The notes under the pieces: model-generated
Seen by the model: only the letters and a program-made list of their open reading frames with translations
Told to the model about the DNA's origin: nothing
Databases searched by the model: none
In this document: in pieces, positions 1 through 4,811 of the stretch
Layout: every line of letters begins with the position of its first letter
Position numbering within the stretch: the first letter of the stretch is position 1
Position numbers and translations under genes: made by a program
From: an uncultured Collinsella sp.
Lineage (GTDB): Bacteria; Actinomycetota; Coriobacteriia; Coriobacteriales; Coriobacteriaceae
Reading direction: 5' to 3'
Assembly (NCBI GenBank): GCA_900758885.1
Contig: CAAETD010000116.1
Location: 1 to 7,707 of the forward strand
Length of the DNA: 7,707 nucleotides

Positions 1-43
1 GCAACGGGGGCCTTCATGCGCGAGGACGTTTTGGAAACTAAGT

Positions 44-84
44 ACGGGGACCCGCCCAAGCCGTCCGGTGGGATCAGAGTACCC
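44..84 (-). terminator. Imperfect dyad downstream of the aldolase gene, possible weak terminator
   Basis: Read on the minus strand just after the aldolase stop, outer GTAC arms (81-84 and 44-47 side) enclose a second pairing of GA(T)CCC with GGGTC, around a GC-rich centre. The stem is interrupted by a 3-nt mismatch and a one-base bulge. It is followed only by a poor T-run (TTAGTTT). It could stop aldolase transcription or be a degenerate repeat containing GGGGAC (plus 46-51). The rest of 1-90 shows no convincing gene; one ATG on the minus strand near position 15 has no ribosome binding site and runs off the window. Confidence 0.22.
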
Positions 85-90
85 TTGCTG

Positions 91-948
91 TTACTCTGCT
101 TTGCCCACAGAGTTGAGGTTGGTCATGCGGATCTTAACCAGCTCGGTGATCTCACGCATACCCTCCTTGGCCGGCTTCTTGGGATCGAAGCAGGCGGGGT
201 TCTCGGCCATGTAGGCCATGAAGCCCTTGGTGTAGGCCTGACGCAGCTCGGTGGCGTAGTTGACCTTGCAGATGCCGTTCTTCACAGCCTCGGCAACCTG
301 CTCATCGGGCACACCGGAGGTGCCGTGCAGAACCAGCGGCACGTCGACGGCGTCGCGGATGGCCTTGACCACGGACTGCTCGATGTGCGGATCGCTCGTG
401 TACACGCCGTGGCTGGTGCCAACGCCAATTGCGAGGGAGGTGCAGCCGGTGCGCTCGACGAACTCCTTGGCCTCGGCAGGATCGGTGTAGGGGCTCTCGC
501 CCTCAACCGCGGGACCGTCGTCCTCCTTGCCGCCAACCTTACCGAGCTCGGCCTCGACGGGCACGCCCATGGCGCGGCCAGCGTCAGCGACGGACTTGGT
601 CAGGGCGATGTTGTCCTCGAAGGACTCGTGCGAACCGTCGATCATGACAGAGGTGTAGCCAGTGCGGAAAGCCTGCATGCAGCGGTCATAGCCATCGCCG
701 TGATCGAGGTGCAGAGCAACGGGCACGGAAGCGCGCTCAGCAGCAGCCTTGACCATGCCGTAGAAGTAGTCCAGACCAGCGGTCTTGATGGTGCCCGGGG
801 TGGTCTGCATGATGACGGGGGACTTGGTCTCCTCGGCAGCGGCCAGAACGGCCATAACAAACTCGAGGTTCTCGACGTTGAACGCGCCGACGGCGTAGTG
901 GCCGGCCTGAGCGTCCTTGAGCATCTTTTCGGTGGTAACAAGTGCCAT
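91..948 (-). CDS. Class II ketose-bisphosphate aldolase (GatY/KbaY-like; fructose- or tagatose-bisphosphate aldolase)
   Basis: Cytosolic zinc-dependent aldolase of 285 aa, close to the usual ~284-286 aa of GatY/KbaY. It should cleave fructose-1,6- or tagatose-1,6-bisphosphate to dihydroxyacetone phosphate and glyceraldehyde-3-phosphate. Visible motifs are HLDHG (80-84) with catalytic Asp82 and zinc ligand His83, SVMIDGSHESF (100-110), VEAELGKVGG (131-140), GTSHGVY with His180, LHGTSGVP with His208, and KVNYATELR (228-236). The His83/180/208 spacing equals that of E. coli KbaY as I remember it. DHG is fructose-bisphosphate-aldolase-like, whereas TPGTIK, VNYATEL and the C-terminus resemble KbaY, so the substrate is unresolved. 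I chose the ATG at 946-948 because GAGAGGAG lies 9 nt upstream. The longer open frame to 1089 adds 47 residues that are not family-like. A DeoR repressor is divergent and is a candidate regulator. The family is certain; the sugar is not. Confidence 0.93.
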   Translation of the reverse strand: MALVTTEKMLKDAQAGHYAVGAFNVENLEFVMAVLAAAEETKSPVIMQTTPGTIKTAGLDYFYGMVKAAAERASVPVALHLDHGDGYDRCMQAFRTGYTSVMIDGSHESFEDNIALTKSVADAGRAMGVPVEAELGKVGGKEDDGPAVEGESPYTDPAEAKEFVERTGCTSLAIGVGTSHGVYTSDPHIEQSVVKAIRDAVDVPLVLHGTSGVPDEQVAEAVKNGICKVNYATELRQAYTKGFMAYMAENPACFDPKKPAKEGMREITELVKIRMTNLNSVGKAE

Positions 949-1005
949 GAGCGTTTGCTCCTCTCCCTCGCCCGCATCTGGACATCGGGCGTAGTTGTTC
1001 ACAAG

Positions 1006-1026
1006 GCGTTTTACCTTGCGTTTTAC
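1006..1026. repeat. Tandem 9-bp direct repeat, candidate operator of the aldolase gene
   Basis: GCGTTTTAC occurs at 1006-1014 and again at 1018-1026, a 12-bp period. It starts at about the transcription start predicted from the minus-strand -10 (1034-1039), so a bound protein would block promoter clearance. The first copy is also part of the small dyad CAAGG-N7-CCTTG. Regulator assignment (the divergent DeoR) is inference. Confidence 0.4.
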
Positions 1027-1033
1027 TGCGCTC

Positions 1034-1062
1034 ATTGTATGAAATTCAGCGCCTTTACACGC
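1034..1062 (-). promoter_or_regulatory. Putative aldolase promoter
   Basis: The minus strand reads TACAAT (plus 1034-1039), 5 of 6 matches to the sigma-A -10. At 17-bp spacing the -35 position (1057-1062, GCGTGT) is weak, so an activator or another start may be involved. The predicted start near 1027 gives a leader of about 79 nt. Confidence 0.4.
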
Positions 1063-1154
1063 GCGAGATATTGAGCCCATGCAGGTCAATACCGTCGTTT
1101 TTGAAAAGTAAACGGAAGGAATTTGAGCCGAGTGGACATGTTCGATATTGAATT

Positions 1155-1183
1155 TTGAGCGTTCAGCGTCTTTCTTTTATAGA
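1155..1183 (+). promoter_or_regulatory. Putative deoR-family gene promoter
   Basis: TTGAGC at 1155-1160 and TATAGA at 1178-1183 are separated by exactly 17 bp, each matching 4 of 6 consensus bases. The predicted start near 1190 gives a ~93-nt leader before the ATG at 1283. This is the best-formed promoter in the window. Confidence 0.5.
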
Positions 1184-1282
1184 AAAGATAAGTAATCAAA
1201 AGGTGTTTTCTTACTCAAAAAGAAAATGAACGAAAATAGAGTCAACACAATTCCTGCATATTTTGCCGAGAATGGAGCAGCC

Positions 1283-2086
1283 ATGACCCAAGCTACCAAC
1301 CGTGCTTTTGCCGACGAGCGCCGTGCCGCTATTATGGAAATGCTCGAACATAACGCCTCCGTGCAGGTGGCAGACATCGCCCAGACCTTTGGCGTGTCCT
1401 CCGTCACCGCCCGCGCCGACCTGGACGCGCTCGCCGAAGCAGGCAAGCTGCGCCGCACACATGGTGGTGCCGTATCGCTCCACAAACGCCTGACCGTCTC
1501 CACGCAGGATCGCCGCATCAATGTCAACGTCGCCGCCAAGCAAGCCATCGCGCAAAGCGCCATCGGGCTCGTCAATGACGGCGACACGCTGCTCGTCGAC
1601 TCGGGCACCACGGCGCTCGAGTTCGTCCGGCTCCTCGATCAGCGCGACGGCATCACCGTCATCACGGCAGACATTACCATTGCCGATTACATCGACGAAA
1701 GCATGCCCTCGGTCGATGTCGTCATGCTGGGCGGGGCGCTGCGTAAAGGCCATCGTTATTTGTACGGACCGCTCACCATGCAGGCGCTTCAAATGGTCCA
1801 TGCCGATCTGGCCGTCATGTGCCCCGGCGCCTTTGTCTCCAGCTGCGGCTTTACGACCGACTTTCCCCAGATGGCCGAGACCAAAACGGCTATGATCGCC
1901 GCGGCCCATCAAAGCGTCGCCCTCATGGACGCCAGCAAGGTTAACGGACGCGGCATGTACCGCTTTGCCGAGCTGACCGATGTCGACACCATCGTGATGG
2001 ACCGTGACCCCGATCATGCCGTCGCCACCTCAATCGCCGAGGCCACCGACAGCGCACGTCCAGCCCTCATCATCGCCGGCGCTTAA
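1283..2086 (+). CDS. DeoR-family transcriptional repressor
   Basis: A 267-aa cytosolic DNA-binding regulator of sugar metabolism. Residues ~12-65 are the winged helix-turn-helix (VADIAQTFGVSSVTARADL, then HGGAV at 60-64). Residues ~75-250 are the DeoR C-terminal sensor domain, with DSGTT (106-110), LGG (149-151) and ETKTAMIAAA (199-208), followed by MDASK (215-219). Such domains normally bind a phosphorylated sugar that releases DNA. The recognition helix reads TARADL where the family usually has TIRRDL, so one usual arginine is alanine. I chose the ATG at 1283 because GGAG lies 5 nt upstream and the HTH begins about ten residues in. The in-frame ATG at 1226 lacks a good ribosome binding site and would add 19 atypical residues. 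The gene is divergent from the aldolase, its most likely target, and convergent with fprA. Effector and operator are unknown. Confidence 0.92.
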   Translation: MTQATNRAFADERRAAIMEMLEHNASVQVADIAQTFGVSSVTARADLDALAEAGKLRRTHGGAVSLHKRLTVSTQDRRINVNVAAKQAIAQSAIGLVNDGDTLLVDSGTTALEFVRLLDQRDGITVITADITIADYIDESMPSVDVVMLGGALRKGHRYLYGPLTMQALQMVHADLAVMCPGAFVSSCGFTTDFPQMAETKTAMIAAAHQSVALMDASKVNGRGMYRFAELTDVDTIVMDRDPDHAVATSIAEATDSARPALIIAGA

Positions 2087-2090
2087 ACAA

Positions 2091-2129
2091 AAACCACCAC
2101 AAAAGTGCCTGTCCCCTTTGTGGTGGTTT
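2091..2129. terminator. Bidirectional hairpin between convergent deoR-type gene and fprA
   Basis: AAACCACCACAAA (2091-2103) pairs perfectly with TTTGTGGTGGTTT (2117-2129), a 13-bp stem with the 13-nt loop AGTGCCTGTCCCC. It lies 4 nt after the deoR stop and 22 nt beyond the fprA stop. For fprA transcripts the 3' arm runs into TTTTTGTTT, a good U-tract. For deoR transcripts the tail (TTTGCTCGTT) is weaker. The loop sequence may mark it as a dispersed repeat as well. Confidence 0.75.
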
Positions 2130-2151
2130 GCTCGTTAAAAGCGAAATATCG

Positions 2152-3312
2152 CTACTTGGACAGCTCGTCGGCGAGGGCCTCGATCTGAGCGCGCGAGGCG
2201 TCGTTGAGCGAGCCCAGGACGGTCACCTTGTTCTGCGTCAGGGTGATGTCCTTCATGCCCTCGAGCTCCTTGGTCATAACCTTGGCAGCTGCGGGCGCCC
2301 AAGAGCCGGCCTCGACAAGCGCCACGGTGCGGTTCTGGTAGGCATGCTCGGCGAGCGTGTGGATAAAGGTGCTCATGCACGGGAAGATCTCGCCCTGATA
2401 GGTGATGGAGGCGAGCACCAGCCGGTCGTAGCGGAACGCATCCTCAACGGCCTCGGCCATGTCGTCGCGAGCCAGGTCAAAGACGGAGACCTTCTGGCCG
2501 CGAGCCTCGAGCGCAGATGCGAGCTCCTCGACGGCAGCCTTCAGATGGCCATACACGCTCGCATAGGCGATCGTGATGCCCTCGTCCTCGGGCTGATAGC
2601 TCGACCAGGTGTTATAGGTGTCGAGGTAGTAGCCCAGGTTCTCGGTCAGCACGGGGCCGTGGAGCGGGCAGATGATCTGGATGTCCAGGTCGGCGGCCTT
2701 CTTGAGAACGGCCTGCACGAACTTGCCGAACTTACCGACGATGCCAAAGTAGTAGCGGCGAGCCTCGCAAGCCCAGCCCTCGGGATCCTCGATGTCGTTG
2801 GCGCCAAACTTGCCAAAGCCGTCGGCACTAAAGAGCACCTTGTCGGTGGACTCGTAGGAGAAAATCACCTCGGGCCAGTGAACGTTGGGGGCGCCGATAA
2901 AGGTCAGGCTGTGGCCGCCCAGATCGAGCACATCGCCCTCTTTGACGACCATTTTGCGCTCGGGGAAGTCGGTGCCAAAGTAGTTGACCATCATGCGGAA
3001 AGCACCCATGCTGGCCACGATCTGCGCCTGGGGATAGCGCTCCATAAAGGCAGCGATACCGGCGGAGTGATCGGGCTCCATGTGATGGACGACCAGGTAG
3101 TCGGGCGTACGGCCATCGAGCACGGCCTCGAGGTTGCCGAGCCACTCGTCGACAAAGCCAGCGTCGACCGAATCGGCGACAGCGATTTTATCGCCCAAGA
3201 TAACATAGCTGTTGTATGCCATACCGTTCTCGGACACATCGTACTGGCCCTCGAACAGGTCAATGTCGTGATCGTCGACACCGATGTAGCGGATATCCTT
3301 GGTGATCTCCAT
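2152..3312 (-). CDS. fprA: FprA-family A-type flavoprotein (flavodiiron O2/NO reductase)
   Basis: A 386-aa soluble flavodiiron protein of the minimal class A layout. Residues ~1-245 form a metallo-beta-lactamase-like domain with the diiron ligand set HHMEPDH (76-82: His77, Glu79, Asp81), NVHWPE (His145), SADGFG (Asp164) and PLHGP (His218). Residues ~247-386 form the flavodoxin-like FMN domain (IAYASVYGHLKA, then ITYQGEIFP and EAGSWAP). The family reduces O2 to water and/or NO to N2O in anaerobes. No rubredoxin or flavin-reductase domain is fused, so an electron donor must be encoded elsewhere. I chose the ATG at 3310-3312 because AGGAGG lies 9 nt upstream; the open frame reaches 14 codons further without support. 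It lies 129 nt downstream of lacI on the same strand, with an extended -10 of its own. O2 versus NO preference cannot be read from the sequence. Confidence 0.95.
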   Translation of the reverse strand: MEITKDIRYIGVDDHDIDLFEGQYDVSENGMAYNSYVILGDKIAVADSVDAGFVDEWLGNLEAVLDGRTPDYLVVHHMEPDHSAGIAAFMERYPQAQIVASMGAFRMMVNYFGTDFPERKMVVKEGDVLDLGGHSLTFIGAPNVHWPEVIFSYESTDKVLFSADGFGKFGANDIEDPEGWACEARRYYFGIVGKFGKFVQAVLKKAADLDIQIICPLHGPVLTENLGYYLDTYNTWSSYQPEDEGITIAYASVYGHLKAAVEELASALEARGQKVSVFDLARDDMAEAVEDAFRYDRLVLASITYQGEIFPCMSTFIHTLAEHAYQNRTVALVEAGSWAPAAAKVMTKELEGMKDITLTQNKVTVLGSLNDASRAQIEALADELSK

Positions 3313-3328
3313 CAGGCAAAGCCTCCTA

Positions 3329-3352
3329 GATAGACAAAAGAACCCGTCTATC
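3329..3352. promoter_or_regulatory. Inverted repeat overlapping the fprA transcription start, candidate operator
   Basis: GATAGAC (3329-3335) and GTCTATC (3346-3352) form a perfect 7-bp inverted repeat with a 10-bp spacer. The upstream arm overlaps the putative -10, and the other lies just before the ribosome binding site. A second inverted repeat, ATAACA-N17-TGTTAT, sits at 3353-3381. A bound repressor, or a hairpin near the Shine-Dalgarno sequence, could tune fprA. Confidence 0.35.
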
Positions 3353-3358
3353 ATAACA
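3350..3358 (-). promoter_or_regulatory. Putative extended -10 promoter of fprA
   Basis: The minus strand reads TGTTATGAT: a TATGAT -10 (3350-3355) preceded by the TGN extension. The -35 position (3373-3378, ACATTT) is poor, as is common for extended -10 promoters. The leader would be about 30 nt. I see no convincing terminator between lacI and this point, so read-through from lacI is possible. Confidence 0.4.
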
Positions 3359-3441
3359 CTCGGCAGTATCCCAAATGTTATCTGCCAGCATCCATACCGA
3401 TTGTTATTGAAATACGATAAATCGCCGTTTACCTGCGCAAA

Positions 3442-4473
3442 CTATGAGTGTGGTATCGCCGTGCTATGTCGAATAATGAGCTGGCCGGGAATACGGATGG
3501 CAACGGTTTTGCCCGCCGTACCCGCCTCGGGAACCGCATGCTCAAACACCTCGCGTCCGCGCTGATGTAAATCGAATCGCACGGTCGTGAGCTCGTTGTG
3601 TGCTACAAAATCATCGAGCGAATCGTCGACGCCCACCACGCTCACGTCCTCGGGCACGCGCAGGCCGCTATCACGCAGCGCGGCAATCGCGCCATTTGCC
3701 ATCTGATCGTTTGCCGCATAGATCGCCGTCATGGTGCGATCGTGCTCGGCCAGGTACCTGCCGGCTTCGTAACCGCTGTTGGCAGACCAGTCACCCTCGA
3801 GCGGCTCTACCGGCTCGATGTGTCTACGCTCGAGTGCATCCTGCCAACCGGCGCGACGAAATTGCTCGTCGACCGAGAACGACGGGCCGCCAATATAGCG
3901 AATTTGCTCGTGCCCCAGCTCAAACAGGTGATCCATAAGCAAGAGCGAGCAGCCGTAATGATCGGAGTCGACCGTGGTCACCCGCGGGTGCGCGTACATG
4001 GTAACGATGACCGTGCCAATGCCCGGCAGCGGATCAAACGTCTCAAAATCGGGCGCCATGCGACTCATGCCGATGATGATGCCGTCCACGGGCAGCGCGG
4101 CCATACGACGCGTGGCCTCGGCAAGAGAGAATTCCTCGGTCTTGGACATCTCGACCAGCGTGATGGCGCAATTATGCTCGCGAGCAGCACTGGCGATGCC
4201 GTCGATCATAGAGAGGTTGCCAAACTTGGTGACATCGTTGACGCACAGGCCGACCGAATGGTAGCGACCATCACGCAGCGAGCGGCCGGCATAACTCGGA
4301 CGAAAGCCGAGCTCTTGCATAGCGGCCTGCACGCGCTGGCGCGTCTGCTCGTTAACGTTGGGCAAGCCGTTGGCGACGCGCGAAACCGTCTGCTGCGAAA
4401 CGCCAGCAGCGCGGGCGACGTCGGCCATGGAGACCGGACGCGTACCTGTATCGTTGGACGGGCGCCTTGCCAC
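3442..4473 (-). CDS. LacI-family transcriptional regulator, probable galactose/galactoside-responsive repressor
   Basis: A 343-aa LacI/GalR regulator, normal family length. Residues 14-60 are the HTH (VSMADVARAAGVSQQTVSRV) and hinge (RSLRDG, 64-69). Residues ~73-338 are the periplasmic-binding-like sensor domain. Aligned by eye to E. coli LacI with a constant +9 offset, the inducer-pocket residues Arg197, Trp220, Asn246 and Asp274 correspond to Arg206 (FRRAGW), Trp229 (EGDWSANSG), Asn255 (AANDQMA) and Asp283 (VGVDDS). LacI Asp149 becomes Thr158. This supports a galactoside-type ligand but does not prove it. The start is GTG at 4471-4473, with AAGGTGAT just upstream. It is divergent from galK-galT and surrounded by operator copies, so autoregulation and control of galKT are expected. 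The name galR would be reasonable, but homologous function is not shown. Confidence 0.94.
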   Translation of the reverse strand: MARRPSNDTGTRPVSMADVARAAGVSQQTVSRVANGLPNVNEQTRQRVQAAMQELGFRPSYAGRSLRDGRYHSVGLCVNDVTKFGNLSMIDGIASAAREHNCAITLVEMSKTEEFSLAEATRRMAALPVDGIIIGMSRMAPDFETFDPLPGIGTVIVTMYAHPRVTTVDSDHYGCSLLLMDHLFELGHEQIRYIGGPSFSVDEQFRRAGWQDALERRHIEPVEPLEGDWSANSGYEAGRYLAEHDRTMTAIYAANDQMANGAIAALRDSGLRVPEDVSVVGVDDSLDDFVAHNELTTVRFDLHQRGREVFEHAVPEAGTAGKTVAIRIPGQLIIRHSTAIPHS

Positions 4474-4565
4474 AGGATCACCTTCACCCTTGCGAGATCT
4501 GAATAGCGTGAATGCCAGCCCGGGCAGGAGTTTAGCCCGCGCCGAGGCCCGCTATCGTCGGACGC

Positions 4566-4580
4566 ATGTTAACGTACTCT
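4566..4580 (+). promoter_or_regulatory. Operator copy O1 (LacI-family site, lacI side)
   Basis: ATGTTAACGTACTCT. The 14-nt ATGTTAACGTACTC is identical to the reverse complement of O2. It has the central CG and TG..AACG layout of LacI/GalR/CcpA operators. It lies about 20-35 nt downstream of the putative lacI start near 4600, a position suited to autorepression. Confidence 0.6.
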
Positions 4581-4606
4581 ACTTTTTCAATCCGCATCTC
4601 TTCTGC

Positions 4607-4612
4607 TTTATA
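4607..4612 (-). promoter_or_regulatory. Putative lacI -10 element
   Basis: The minus strand reads TATAAA (5 of 6 -10 matches). The -35 at 17 bp (TGAACG, 4630-4635) is weak. The predicted start near 4600 gives a ~127-nt leader that includes O1. Confidence 0.3.
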
Positions 4613-4671
4613 AGTCCATACGGCAATACCGTTCACGGCTGAATTTCTACCGATTACCAGATTCTCAAAAA

Positions 4672-4699
4672 GTGACAAGAGTTGTGTTATGAGTACGTT
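4672..4699 (+). promoter_or_regulatory. Putative galK promoter overlapping O2
   Basis: GTGACA (4672-4677, 5 of 6 -35 matches) stands 16 bp before TACGTT (4694-4699), which keeps only the most conserved -10 bases. The -10 would lie inside O2, so repressor binding would exclude polymerase. A second weak candidate is TTGGTT (4733-4738) with TAACGT (4757-4762) inside O3. Which one is used cannot be decided by eye. Confidence 0.3.
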
Positions 4700-4704
4700 A
4701 ACAT
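4690..4704 (-). promoter_or_regulatory. Operator copy O2 (LacI-family site)
   Basis: In the minus sense this reads ATGTTAACGTACTCA. Together with flanking bases (GTTATGAGTACGTTAACA, 4686-4703) it is a perfect 18-bp inverted copy of O3. Its CG centre is ~123 bp from O1 and ~64 bp from O3, about six helical turns. Confidence 0.65.
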
Positions 4705-4716
4705 AGCCCGTAACGT

Positions 4717-4746
4717 GCGGCATCGTGAACACTTGGTTCATGCCGC
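4717..4746. repeat. Bulged palindrome between O2 and O3
   Basis: GCGGCAT (4717-4723) pairs with ATGCCGC (4740-4746). Inside it, after a 3-nt bulge (CGT), GAAC (4727-4730) pairs with GTTC (4736-4739) around the loop ACTTG. As DNA, the inner part is the 15-bp palindrome TGAAC-ACTTG-GTTCA. If transcription starts near 4706, this is a leader hairpin; otherwise it could be the site of a second regulator. Confidence 0.5.
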
Positions 4747-4752
4747 TTCAAG

Positions 4753-4767
4753 TTGTTAACGTACTCA
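4753..4767 (+). promoter_or_regulatory. Operator copy O3 (LacI-family site, galK side)
   Basis: TTGTTAACGTACTCA. With its right flank, TGTTAACGTACTCATAAC (4754-4771) is the exact reverse complement of 4686-4703 at O2. It lies 45 nt before the galK ATG, in the leader or over the promoter, where binding would block galKT transcription. Confidence 0.65.
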
Positions 4768-4811
4768 TAACGGCGCAAAACTTACCCGTACGCGCCAAGG
4801 AAAGGACTCCG

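Larger units (their letters stand above)
949..1282. other. Divergent intergenic region between aldolase and DeoR regulator
   Basis: This 334-nt stretch has no supportable gene. It is more AT-rich on the DeoR side. It contains a minus-strand -10 for the aldolase, a 9-bp tandem repeat next to it, two small dyads in the aldolase leader (1002-1018, CAAGG/CCTTG; 970-990, GCCCG/CGGGC), and a good -35/-10 pair facing DeoR. The arrangement is typical of a regulator controlling its divergent neighbour. Confidence 0.6.
4474..4811. other. lacI-galK divergent control region
   Basis: A 338-nt stretch without a supportable gene, visibly more AT-rich in the middle than the flanking genes. It holds three copies of one operator (4566-4580, 4690-4704, 4753-4767), a minus-strand TATAAA for lacI, two weak plus-strand promoter candidates for galK, a bulged palindrome (4717-4746), a small CCGT-TC-ACGG dyad (4629-4638), and a GC-rich leader for lacI with CGGGC/GCCCG pairing (about 4516-4540). 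Short open frames across it have no ribosome binding site and overlap the operators. Confidence 0.7.

Noticed and set aside
16..1074. 352-codon plus-strand open frame across the aldolase gene
   Set aside because: Antisense shadow of a clear class II aldolase in high-GC DNA; its translation is low-complexity and has no family motif.
949..1089. N-terminal extension of the aldolase by 47 residues
   Set aside because: It translates through the putative -10 and tandem repeat, is unlike the family N-terminus, and the ATG at 946-948 has a strong GAGAGGAG site.
1211..2017. 268-codon minus-strand open frame across the DeoR gene
   Set aside because: Antisense shadow without a ribosome binding site.
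2128..3333. 401-codon plus-strand open frame across fprA
   Set aside because: Antisense shadow; the minus strand carries all flavodiiron ligand motifs.
3598..4506. 302-codon plus-strand open frame across lacI
   Set aside because: Antisense shadow; LacI HTH and sensor motifs are on the other strand.
4532..4741. 69-codon minus-strand open frame in the lacI-galK gap
   Set aside because: No good ribosome binding site, no recognisable domain, and it runs through O1, O2 and the palindrome.
4725..4811. N-terminal extension of galactokinase by 29 residues
   Set aside because: It passes through O3; the ATG at 4812 has a clear ribosome binding site and gives the usual length.
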